The position numbers and the translations under genes are program-made. Shown here one piece after another: positions 13,545 through 20,600 of a DNA stretch of 22,312 nucleotides. Positions within the stretch are counted from its first letter, which is position 1. Each line of letters starts with the position of its first letter. Below the pieces are notes generated by a model, which saw nothing but the letters and a program-made list of their open reading frames with translations, was not told the origin of the DNA and did not search any database. The DNA is from a virus: the IMG/VR virus record IMGVR_UViG_3300030098_003969, positions 4,922-27,233 of that record. One strand, 5' to 3'.

Positions 13545-13900
13545 CACCGGCTACCACAGGACTCCGGTCTTGTGGGGCCAAAGGTGACAACGAGGTTTTG
13601 CTTACCTCATGCAAACCCTATGGCTACAAGGGGTCACTAAACGGTAGCGGTGGTATGGTCTACCACTATCCTAAAACAGGCCACTCGGTTAGAGAAGATG
13701 AAAATAGCAAAATAATATTGCACTCTAACCACCTTACAGTCATACGCAAAAGAGACACGGTTTAAATCCGTTGAGGGAGGCATCCCAAATAGTTAAGTTA
13801 GGAGCTTGAGAGACAGGCAGTTCAAACGTAGAACTATAATATCCTGTGAAAAATCATTAGGCATAATGGCCTGTGACCTAATGCCCGATAGCAGATTAAC
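13545..13900 (+). ncRNA. Candidate structured RNA of about 350 nt, class unknown
   Basis: No protein gene fits. Helices on the plus strand: CCACAGGAC/GTCTTGTGG at 13554-13575 with a TCCG loop, extended by GGC/GCC; a three-way unit closed by GTGAC 13584-13588/GTCAC 13633-13637 enclosing GAGGT/ACCTC (13592-13608) and CCCT/AGGG (13616-13632); GTGGTA/TACCAC 13650-13666; GGTTAGAG 13687-13694/CTCTAACC 13723-13730 enclosing GCAA/TTGC; ACGG/CCGT 13757-13771; GGGA/TCCC 13775-13786; ACAGG/CCTGT with inner AGTTC/GAACT 13813-13847; CATTAGG/CCTAATG 13855-13883. G-T pairs that work only as plus-strand G-U favour this strand. Hand count gives 61 G+C in 120 at 13561-13680, well above the surroundings. It does not look to me like tRNA, RNase P or SRP RNA. 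Confidence 0.5.
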
Positions 13901-13925
13901 ACTTTTGCGCTGACACCTTACATTT

Positions 13926-13988
13926 ATGAATGAATATCAATTAAACCGCTACAGTTATATAGACTGTTCCCTATGGGAAATCCTATGA
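13926..13988 (+). pseudogene. 20-aa ORF repeating the start of the 14361 gene
   Basis: ATGAATGAATATCAATTA here recurs at 14361-14378, and ACCGCTACA resembles AACGCTACA further on. The product (MNEYQLNRYSYIDCSLWEIL) stops after 20 codons, and its TGA overlaps the ATG at 13985. It looks like a gene-start remnant from duplication, possibly kept as a leader coupled to the next gene. Confidence 0.45.
13955..13962 (+). promoter_or_regulatory. TATA box for the 13985 gene
   Basis: TTATATAG, identical to the box at 13143-13150 and again followed by AC. It is centred about 26 nt before the ATG at 13985. Confidence 0.5.
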
Positions 13989-14161
13989 GTTGGACAGACA
14001 AATTTAAACATTGTATGGCCTGTGAAGAGCCATCAGTATTTTGTAATTGCGAAGAGCCTGATTACTTTGAGGACAAATATAGATATCCATATGAGAAAGC
14101 TACAATAGATAATATCTCTAAGATTCTATGGGGAGATTCAAAATTTAAAAGAATGGAGTAA
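13985..14161 (+). CDS. 58-aa Cys-rich acidic protein
   Basis: I choose the ATG at 13985 (MSWTDKFKHCMACEEPSVFC) because it has TATA spacing for a leaderless start and an ATGA overlap; an ATG at 13973 would add four residues. CMAC and FCNCEEP give four or five Cys for a zinc site, then a Tyr/Asp-rich segment and a helix. Unknown function. Confidence 0.65.
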   Translation: MSWTDKFKHCMACEEPSVFCNCEEPDYFEDKYRYPYEKATIDNISKILWGDSKFKRME

Positions 14162-14163
14162 TT

Positions 14164-14364
14164 ATGAAAATTAAAAAACTAAGTGAAAAAGATTGGATGT
14201 TTAGACATTCATATAATCGTAATGAACCTACATGGAATCAATACCGAATACTTGATGTTGATGAGAATGGAGATTGTCATTTTTATAATTGGGCTTCTGA
14301 TTACAAATCCTTAGATTGGTTAAAAGAAATTGTTGGAGATATAGATGGGATGCAATCTTTATGA
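14164..14364 (+). CDS. 66-aa protein of unknown function
   Basis: Begins MKIKKLSEKDWMFRHSYNRN and continues with TWNQYRILDVDENGDCHFYN, beta-rich, then a short helix. GGAG lies six bases ahead of the ATG. The stop overlaps the next start as ATGA. Not recognised. Confidence 0.7.
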   Translation: MKIKKLSEKDWMFRHSYNRNEPTWNQYRILDVDENGDCHFYNWASDYKSLDWLKEIVGDIDGMQSL

Positions 14365-14558
14365 ATGAATATCAATTACAAATCAAACGCTACAAGCAAC
14401 TAAGAGAAATCTACTACGGAGATTCTGAAAATAAAGTAGTCCTTGAAGATTTAGAATTTAAATCTATGTTGATTCAACTTAAAAGAAGTATAATGACAAA
14501 ACGAAATCGAACAAACGAAAACCAAATCCTTTTTAAATCCGAATTTCCCAATGAATAA
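14361..14558 (+). CDS. 65-aa basic helical protein
   Basis: The start is set at 14361 (MNEYQLQIKRYKQLREIYYG) by the ATGA overlap; an upstream in-frame start would lie inside the previous gene. Further on are SMLIQLKRSIMTKRNRTNEN and a short tail. Predicted helical and basic. Its first 18 bases are duplicated at 13926. Last gene of the plus cluster. Confidence 0.7.
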   Translation: MNEYQLQIKRYKQLREIYYGDSENKVVLEDLEFKSMLIQLKRSIMTKRNRTNENQILFKSEFPNE

Positions 14559-14584
14559 TCAGCGGGTGGCGGATGGATGGATTA

Positions 14585-14596
14585 TTTAACCCTTAG
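14585..14596. repeat. TTTAACCCTTAG element, copy 2
   Basis: It lies between the convergent plus and minus clusters and supplies the last codons and stop (CCT AAG GGT TAA) of the minus-strand zinc-ribbon gene. Confidence 0.8.
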
Positions 14597-14771
14597 GGCT
14601 TTTGAGTTTATTTAACACAAACTGAACTTCTTCTATCGTATTTGCCTTTGCTTGTATCTTTGTGTTCTTTCTATTCATATTATACTGACATCTATAGCAA
14701 CGCCATGACTTATTCTTAGATTCTCCTGTCCTATATACATAACACTTAGGACAACGCAATACATAGAACAT
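14586..14771 (-). CDS. Archaeal-type zinc-ribbon protein
   Basis: A 61-aa protein. MFYVLRCPKCYVYRTGESKN then KSWRCYRCQYNMNRKNTKI, followed by QAKANTIEEVQFVLNKLK. The ribbon (CPKC...CYRC), then a strand of K-x-K type and a helix with A-x-T-x-E-E, match small archaeal zinc-ribbon proteins (DUF1922-like). Role unknown; such ribbons often bind RNA polymerase or nucleic acid. Start overlaps the previous TAA. Confidence 0.75.
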   Translation of the reverse strand: MFYVLRCPKCYVYRTGESKNKSWRCYRCQYNMNRKNTKIQAKANTIEEVQFVLNKLKSPKG

Positions 14772-14854
14772 TAGACATCCTTTATTATCTGATTACAAAG
14801 AACGCATTTCCATCCTTTGTCAGTTCCTACTTGGGCTTCGTGTTTACAGCTCAT
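14771..14854 (-). CDS. 27-aa zinc microprotein
   Basis: MSCKHEAQVGTDKGWKCVLC then NQIIKDV. CKH and CVLC provide a complete metal site in 27 residues. The TAATG junction with the next gene supports translation. A possible TATA (TTTTTATACG) lies about 44 nt upstream. Confidence 0.55.
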   Translation of the reverse strand: MSCKHEAQVGTDKGWKCVLCNQIIKDV

Positions 14855-14874
14855 ATTATTTTGGGGGCCATAAG

Positions 14875-14938
14875 GTGTTCAATGAACGAACACGTATAAA
14901 AATTGGTAATACAATCGTCGTGCGTAATTCTCTTACGC
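14875..14938. repeat. Two inverted repeats between microgenes
   Basis: GTGTTC 14875-14880 with GAACAC 14888-14893, and GCGTAA 14922-14927 with TTACGC 14933-14938. They fill the 108-bp gap between the 30-aa and 27-aa genes and could be a terminator, processing site or operator. Confidence 0.5.
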
Positions 14939-14962
14939 CTCTATTCCTTATGACCTTTCCCA

Positions 14963-15055
14963 TTAATCTAAACCTAGTATCCTTGCACAAGATTTACAAT
15001 GGTATTTATCTTGACTAGATAAATAACCTCTGCAACCTTTGCATCTACCATACAT
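14963..15055 (-). CDS. 30-aa zinc-ribbon microprotein
   Basis: MYGRCKGCRGYLSSQDKYHC then KSCARILGLD: CKGC and CKSC, a minimal ribbon. It begins in a TAATG overlap with a 22-aa ORF and is followed by the hairpin-bearing gap. The cysteine spacing is strong evidence it is a real product. Confidence 0.65.
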   Translation of the reverse strand: MYGRCKGCRGYLSSQDKYHCKSCARILGLD

Positions 15056-15123
15056 TATTTTATTTCCTTTTTTATCTTTTTAATGTAAGCTTCCCATTTA
15101 CGAATTGTCTTACTTGTCATCAT
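15055..15123 (-). CDS. 22-aa basic micro-ORF
   Basis: MMTSKTIRKWEAYIKKIKK then EIK, a single Lys-rich helix. It overlaps the 20-aa ORF upstream and the 30-aa zinc ribbon downstream (TAATG). The continuous overlap chain is the only support; it may simply be a coupling leader. Confidence 0.35.
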   Translation of the reverse strand: MMTSKTIRKWEAYIKKIKKEIK

Positions 15124-15172
15124 TCAATACCGCTATTGCTAACGTATCTACAGTTACTAACTTAGTTACCAT
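15110..15172 (-). CDS. 20-aa micro-ORF
   Basis: MVTKLVTVDTLAIAVLNDDK, starting in a TAATG overlap with GGAG just ahead of the ATG. Too short for a fold. Supported only by its ribosome site and junctions. Confidence 0.35.
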   Translation of the reverse strand: MVTKLVTVDTLAIAVLNDDK

Positions 15173-15360
15173 TAGTTACTCCACTTCCTACCATCAGGAT
15201 TATTCTGCCAAAATTCATCTTCAATTTCTTCATACTTTAAAGCATTATTACTAAATTTTCTTAATTTTTCTAAGACTTCTTCATATTGAAAATCTCTATC
15301 AATTGCACTACAACCAAAAGCAATTTCAAATACCTCTCCAATAAATTCTTTTTTATTCAT
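15172..15360 (-). CDS. 62-aa acidic helical protein
   Basis: Begins MNKKEFIGEVFEIAFGCSAI, then DRDFQYEEVLEKLRKFSNNA and ends NPDGRKWSN. Unrecognised. ATGA overlap upstream fixes the start. Confidence 0.7.
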   Translation of the reverse strand: MNKKEFIGEVFEIAFGCSAIDRDFQYEEVLEKLRKFSNNALKYEEIEDEFWQNNPDGRKWSN

Positions 15361-15461
15361 TCGTAAACCTCACCACATTCCATACAGCACATTTCTATTA
15401 ACTCATAGCCACAAGCCGGACACCTTTCAGTATCATCATAACCATATACTGTTATACTCAT
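15357..15461 (-). CDS. 34-aa zinc-ribbon microprotein
   Basis: MSITVYGYDDTERCPACGYE then LIEMCCMECGEVYE: CPACG and CMECG, a complete ribbon. ATGA overlaps at both ends. Confidence 0.7.
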   Translation of the reverse strand: MSITVYGYDDTERCPACGYELIEMCCMECGEVYE

Positions 15462-15634
15462 ACTTTCAACTCCGTCTTCCTTACATCTAAAATCTCTACA
15501 TCTACATGAGAAGCATTAGCTGAATCAAATCCTGTTTCGTATGCCTTATCTTCTGCATCAGCTATACCGTCTGCATCAACATAAACTGTATGCCATTCCT
15601 TAACACATACTTCTATCTTATACTCTTTGCTCAT
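15458..15634 (-). CDS. 58-aa DpnD/PcfM-like small protein
   Basis: MSKEYKIEVCVKEWHTVYVD then ADGIADAEDKAYETGFDSAN and HVDVEILDVRKTELKV. Strand-strand, an acidic AxDAEDKA helix and a final strand, the layout I associate with DpnD/PcfM-type phage proteins and shared with the 10603 gene. The start follows the repeated GAGGTTGTCCCAATG junction. Function unknown. Confidence 0.65.
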   Translation of the reverse strand: MSKEYKIEVCVKEWHTVYVDADGIADAEDKAYETGFDSANASHVDVEILDVRKTELKV

Positions 15635-15647
15635 TGGGACAACCTCA
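15631..15647. repeat. 17-bp junction repeat, copy A
   Basis: TCATTGGGACAACCTCA, identical to 15780-15796. On the minus strand it encodes the end of one gene (RLSQ), a GAGGT ribosome site and the overlapping start of the next. Confidence 0.85.
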
Positions 15648-15783
15648 CGTCATAAATATCTCCTTCAACATCCATACCGTATTCTTCTACATAAGAAGCC
15701 CACCATTTGTCTGCTTCCTTTCTAGTCCAAAATGCTTTCTCTGGTTGTCCTGCTTTTGAATATATATAAATAAACTCTGTCAT
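15631..15783 (-). CDS. 50-aa Trp-rich protein
   Basis: I choose the ATG at 15783 (MTEFIYIYSKAGQPEKAFWT), which forms an ATGA with the preceding stop; a longer version from 15870 would run through the 43-aa gene in another frame. Then RKEADKWWASYVEEYGMDVE and a RLSQ end. Not recognised. Confidence 0.65.
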   Translation of the reverse strand: MTEFIYIYSKAGQPEKAFWTRKEADKWWASYVEEYGMDVEGDIYDVRLSQ

Positions 15784-15796
15784 TGGGACAACCTCA
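15780..15796. repeat. 17-bp junction repeat, copy B
   Basis: Identical to 15631-15647, again at a stop/start junction in the same position relative to the reading frames. The enclosed unit is the 15631-15783 gene. Confidence 0.85.
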
Positions 15797-15911
15797 ATAT
15801 CTCTTCTTCTGCAAATTCCTTTGTCATAGAATCTACCATGCCCTCTGGAGCTTTTAATAACTGAATACACATAAGCAAATACTTCTGCTTGTTAACTTCT
15901 ATCTTACTCAT
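15780..15911 (-). CDS. 43-aa helical protein
   Basis: MSKIEVNKQKYLLMCIQLLK then APEGMVDSMTKEFAEEEILR and LSQ. Predicted two helices. Flanked by ATGA overlaps; ends in the same RLSQ as the next gene because of the shared junction repeat. Unknown function. Confidence 0.65.
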   Translation of the reverse strand: MSKIEVNKQKYLLMCIQLLKAPEGMVDSMTKEFAEEEILRLSQ

Positions 15912-16030
15912 CTATCGCTCCAAAGATGACAAAATTCCTGATGTATTCCTAGAAGCTCCCAATCTATGTCTTCTTCATTTTCTACTAATGGAGTTTCGTA
16001 ACCACATACACAAACTGCTGAATGTTTCAT
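15908..16030 (-). CDS. 40-aa Cys/His microprotein
   Basis: MKHSAVCVCGYETPLVENEE then DIDWELLGIHQEFCHLWSDR. CVCG plus HQEFCH would give a compact C2HC-type site. TAATG and ATGA junctions on either side. Confidence 0.65.
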   Translation of the reverse strand: MKHSAVCVCGYETPLVENEEDIDWELLGIHQEFCHLWSDR

Positions 16031-16332
16031 TAGTCACCGCCCTCATAATCTTTGAGTAGTTTTCTTAGTTGTTCCGCTTCTGAGGCTTTTAAGGCCTTGC
16101 CGACGCCTTCTGGTATCTTACCACTCAACTCGTCTTTAACGGCCCTTAACGCGTCTTTAAGGTGTATCCTTGCACGTCTTAGCTCATACTTGTGGACTTC
16201 CATAGCCTTTTCTAAATCTAAAGCTACTTCATCACTTATTGTATAAGTTGTCTCTATGTCAGCCCTTGCTGATTCATATTGCTTGTCTGTGGGCGTTGTT
16301 GCCCCTAATTTTATTGTTATTTGTTTTATCAT
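16030..16332 (-). CDS. 100-aa protein, first gene of the micro-gene operon
   Basis: IKQITIKLGATTPTDKQYES then ARADIETTYTISDEVALDLE, a beta-rich start, followed by long charged helices (RRARIHLKDALRAVKDELSG, then KASEAEQLRKLLKDYEGGD). The style resembles small viral proteins of unknown function that pair a strand hairpin with a coiled helix. GGTGAT precedes the ATG and a TATA box lies about 50 nt upstream. Confidence 0.75.
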   Translation of the reverse strand: MIKQITIKLGATTPTDKQYESARADIETTYTISDEVALDLEKAMEVHKYELRRARIHLKDALRAVKDELSGKIPEGVGKALKASEAEQLRKLLKDYEGGD

Positions 16333-16377
16333 TGTATCACCATTGTTTTACATTGAGTAGGATGACATTACGGGTGG

Positions 16378-16388
16378 TCTATATAAGC
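16378..16388 (-). promoter_or_regulatory. TATA promoter of the micro-gene operon
   Basis: CTTATATAGAC on the minus strand, the same TTATATAGAC core as both plus-strand promoters. A leader of roughly 25 nt with GGTGAT would follow. Confidence 0.6.
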
Positions 16389-16397
16389 ATTACGCCC

Positions 16398-16570
16398 AAC
16401 AGACACACACCTTCATTTCCACTCGAACTTTTTAGAATGTGTCTAACAAACTTTAAGCACAAAAATGAGTTGTTTAACCCTTAGGGGTTCGACGGCTTAT
16501 TAGATATTTTATAGGTTTATCCTCTATAATTATAATAAATCTCCAGTGGAAACGAAGGTGTGTGTCTGTT
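16398..16570. repeat. 17-bp perfect inverted repeat flanking a 139-bp segment
   Basis: AACAGACACACACCTTC at 16398-16414 is the exact reverse complement of 16554-16570. The right arm ends at the stop of the hub-like gene and the left arm lies just upstream of the 16378 TATA box. The enclosed DNA carries element copy 3 and no ORF. Confidence 0.85.
16473..16484. repeat. TTTAACCCTTAG element, copy 3
   Basis: It lies inside the inverted-repeat segment. Followed by GGGTT, it can fold as AACCC/GGGTT. Shares TGTTTAACCCTTAG with copy 4. Confidence 0.8.
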
Positions 16571-16580
16571 TAACCCTTAG
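16569..16580. repeat. TTTAACCCTTAG element, copy 4
   Basis: It encodes the final codons and stop (TCT AAG GGT TAA) of the tail hub-like gene, overlapping the right arm of the inverted repeat. Confidence 0.8.
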
Positions 16581-17697
16581 AGGATATTCGTTTTATTAAC
16601 TCATTAGTAGTTATTCTGCCTGCACCTAAAGTTATAGATGTGTTTATTGTATTTGTAATAGTTGTATTATATTCTTTTACAAAAAATCTTTGTTTATCTT
16701 TAAGTGTAGGAATAGAAACTTCTACTACATCTCCTAAATCTATCCAATGTCCGTTTTCCACATTAAGTGTATATGCACCAGCAGGTTTGCTGTTACTATT
16801 AACTATACTAAATGCTAAGTCATTCATTTTAGAAGTATTTGCTGTTTTAACATTAACTAATAAACTTTGAGAACCATATTGATTAATGCTACTTGTATCT
16901 GCATAAGTAGCTACATAATCTGTCTTGTCGCTTGTAACTGCTACACTATTTACCATACGTGCAGTATCTACAGTTGCAGCTAAACCCTTACCTATTACAT
17001 TAAAACTATTACGCCCTAAACTAATTACTGGTGTTTGAGTATATATGTCTGGCTGTATTACTTCAAGTACATTATTATTTCGTATAAAATAATACCAACG
17101 TAAAAAAGTTAAAGGAGGATAAGCACCTTCAAGAAAAATATCAGATGGTTTAGAAGTATAAGTTTCTGCAAATATTTTATCTAGAAATCCTTTACGTGTT
17201 TGATAACCATTAAAACCTTGGTCTTTTTTGTATTTAACGCCACAAAGAGTGTTTAAGGCTTTAAGGTCAATTATAGTATTATTATCCACCTCATAGATAT
17301 TATCGTCCATACTATTGTTTAAACCAGCCTTAGCAGCAGGAATTAAATCCATGCCTGCAAAATGGTCGTCTTGATAATTAATTAATTGCGAAGATTGTAA
17401 ATCTGCAACATAATCGAAAGCAGTTGCAGTAGAAATATCATAACTTGGTATAACTGATTTAATTTTACCTACAAAATCTATACCTTTTGCAACATCAGAT
17501 TTGCCTACTTGTATTCTTAAGGTACGGCCAACGCTACACATCTCAAGTCCTTCTCGTGTAGAAAATTGTATTGTAACTCTTCTTGCAGCATTTAATTTAG
17601 CTTGTATAGATATTGCATGTACCCATGGAAAAGTATGGCCATCTATAGTAACATCTTCATCAAGTAAATCATTGACAAAAACAGTTGCATCTGCCAT
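16570..17697 (-). CDS. Tail hub / baseplate-like protein
   Basis: A 375-aa protein. The N-terminal part reads like late-control or hub proteins (XkdQ/gp27 style): RRVTIQFSTREGLEMCSVGR, TLRIQVGKSDVAKGIDFVGK, then DYVADLQSSQLINYQDDHFA with AAKAGLNN. The rest is beta-rich, with a C-terminal IDLGDVVEVSIPTLKDKQRF barrel-like stretch. Such hubs close the tail tube and carry the tip. It follows the giant tail protein with a TAATG overlap. No lysozyme domain seen. Confidence 0.65.
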   Translation of the reverse strand: MADATVFVNDLLDEDVTIDGHTFPWVHAISIQAKLNAARRVTIQFSTREGLEMCSVGRTLRIQVGKSDVAKGIDFVGKIKSVIPSYDISTATAFDYVADLQSSQLINYQDDHFAGMDLIPAAKAGLNNSMDDNIYEVDNNTIIDLKALNTLCGVKYKKDQGFNGYQTRKGFLDKIFAETYTSKPSDIFLEGAYPPLTFLRWYYFIRNNNVLEVIQPDIYTQTPVISLGRNSFNVIGKGLAATVDTARMVNSVAVTSDKTDYVATYADTSSINQYGSQSLLVNVKTANTSKMNDLAFSIVNSNSKPAGAYTLNVENGHWIDLGDVVEVSIPTLKDKQRFFVKEYNTTITNTINTSITLGAGRITTNELIKRISSKG

Positions 17698-20600
17698 TAG
17701 ACCGACTCACCAGATATTACAAAGTTTAATGAATACATTTCATCGCCACCCTGTTCAGGTTTTTTATCTAATGACCAAGATTGTAGTTTTAACTTATATG
17801 TAACATAGGTAGTGTCGCTAGTCTTTTTGTATGCAAACGTTGCATAATTATATCGATTATCAATTAATTGAGTTATAGCTGCAAATCCAGTATCGTCCAT
17901 AACTCTTACTGACATGGCCAAAGTAGGCAAACCATACTTTGTATGCACAGCACCTACTGGATACCTACGCATTCCTACTGGCATATTAGCATTTAATGTA
18001 TTTGCTCTTGTAATTTTTACTGCTTGTATTGCTATACTTCCTGAATCATGAATAGTATCTAAATTTAATGATGCTGGAACTCTAAATGGAATTGATACAG
18101 TTGCAGCAGTAGAATCAGTATCTTTGTCGTCCATTGCAATTAAATTAAATGTTTCTATTGCATCTGATTCACAAGCTACCGATATAGAAGGTCTTGTTGC
18201 ATATATCTCTTTTTTAACAAAATTAGTTACTGTTTCTGTAGAATCTATCTTTTTAAAAGAAGTATCCACATACATATGATATTCTCCACTTGATTCTTCT
18301 ACTTTATCAACCAAATACATTCCTTGATTTGCAGCAGTAAATCCACCTTTAACTATAATAAAATCTCCCGGAGCAAACCCATCTTGAATAAAATTCTCAT
18401 GCCCTCCTGTAGAATGGCTCTCAAATCTTTGATTTGATGAATCTGCTTTTATTCTTGCACCATATCCCGTAGTTCCCCCACTAGGTGCGGTTGCAGCTAT
18501 TGAAGTTAATCCTCCCCAAATATTCTGGTCTGTATCTACGCATAACTTTGGAACAACACACCTAGACTTGTCATGAGCAGTAGGTTCTGTACCATCACTA
18601 TCTGATGAAAATATTTGATATATCTCACTGGCTGAAGCTGTACTATCCACAGTAGTAACATAAGCAAAGTCTACTTGTTTAAAATAAATGTCTTGAGAAC
18701 CATCATTTGCAGCTTCTGCATGCCAACTACTGCCTGCACCTGCTGCTGTAGTGTAACCTGTATCTCCGGGCTTTACTGTTGCTTTAACATATTTGTAATA
18801 GCCATCATTAAAACCAGCGTCATCGTCGTTTATTGAAGTTCCATTTGCATCAAAAGAACCCAACCCAACTACAGTAATTACTGCATCTGTGTATCCTGAT
18901 TTACTACATCTTGCCCATAACTTACGGCTTGCTGGTTCTAACGGTTCGTTGTTTATATCTAATACGCCTGAAGTTACAATATCTGCTGCCGCAGCTTGTG
19001 TACAAGACCACTTATATTGTTTAATAGATTTACCACCACCAAAAGCACGAGAATTAGTCCCAGAAAGAACTACAGCACTATCTCTATCTCCTGCTGTAGA
19101 AGCAAGTGCAGTTTCTCCTCTAGATGCACTAATAGACGCTTCTGGTGGTATTGCCGTGTTTGTAACAATTACGCTTTCTGCATCACTGCGCCATCCATAC
19201 TCATCTTCAACTACTACCCGTATTGTCGGTCTTTCTAAATATCCGTCAGTCCCATCAGAGGACCTAGTTGTAGGATACTCTTCATCTACTCCATATCTAT
19301 GTGTTAATGTAACAACTCCCTCTGTTGTCGAAGAAGGAGAAGATAATTCATATTCAACATAATTATCTATACTTTCTACATTGCCTACATTAAATAAAGA
19401 TTTTTGAGGGACGCTTGCTGGAGAATATACATAAAGTTCTGAACTAGTAGACTCATGCGCTATATCTGACGTTCCAAACAATCCTCTTGTTATTGTATAT
19501 TGCTGGTCTGTACCTCCTGATTTCTCTTCTACTATTTTAACTATCTCTAAATTTTCAGGAATAGTTGGATTGTCTGTAGATGTAGATGCTATAACTATAT
19601 ACACTTCATTAAGTCCAGCCTCATAAATATATCCATCTAAACCGTGGTCTTGATTGACTTGTAAATAATTTTGAGTTGCTGGTAAATCAGCATTTAAAAT
19701 AGTTCTGTTAGACGAACTGCCATCTGGTTTCATACAAGCACTTGGCATTCCATTCCAATTAACATAAACTTTCTTAATTTTACCTTGCGCAGGGCCTTGG
19801 CCATGATGTTGATTTCCAGCACTAGAAGTGTCAACCGTTACTTTTAATTCAACTTTATCGCCAACTTCAAAACTACTTGTTGCCGTACCTTCCTTGTTGT
19901 ATGTAGCTGCTGCAACAATCTGTGGTCTTACTGCTTTAACTAAATTAGATGAAATTGCATTTGTTGTCGTATTATTAGCGTCCTCTATCCACATGCGATA
20001 ATACCAATTTCTACTTTCACCATCACGAGTACCGTCTGAAAACAAACCAGTATTGCTTAATTCTTTTGTATTAAATGTGCGCCTTCCTAATTCTGTAGTA
20101 GTTAAATGCGGACCACTATTATCATTATATGCAGGAGTTTCTGTAACGTTTCCATTTGAAACTGAATTTAATGTAGTTAAATAAATCTTAGCTAAATCGG
20201 CATCATCTAATCCGTTAATAACATTAATGTTAGCCGTTTGATAACTACCACTTCGTTGGTCCCACCATGTTAAACCGTCATCATTTGCTTCTATCTCTAT
20301 TTGTGGAGGTAAAGGTGCAGGGTCCTCATATAACACTTGATAATTAAGACTAAACGAAGTAAGAGCGGCAGCAGGACTTGTTGTTGGATTTGAAGTAGGA
20401 TTGTGATAAATTGCAAGATTAACTTTGCTACCCCAAGTTAAATCATAAGCCTCTACAAATGTTTTTAAACTAACTGAAGGACCCGTTGCCTCAGATACAA
20501 ATGCTTTGTATATTTTTTCAGTACCTTTACTACCTCCTAAAAAACGAGGGTTCCAAGTAGAACTGCCGTCTGAAGTTCTCCACGTTGCATTGGTAGGACT

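Noticed and set aside
13751-13786. tRNA-like T arm (ACGG TTTAAAT CCGT)
   Set aside because: Loop length fits, but no matching acceptor stem, D arm or anticodon arm lies at tRNA distances; the upstream pairs form another hairpin.
15784-15870. N-terminal extension of the 15631 gene to 15870
   Set aside because: It would overlap the 43-aa gene in a different frame; the ATG at 15783 has the ATGA junction seen throughout the operon.
16473-16500. GGGGTTCGAC as a tRNA T loop
   Set aside because: No 5-bp stem around GTTCGAC and no cloverleaf on either strand.
18889-19362. 157-aa plus-strand ORF
   Set aside because: It is a shadow of the giant tail gene on the opposite strand, whose composition explains the open frame.
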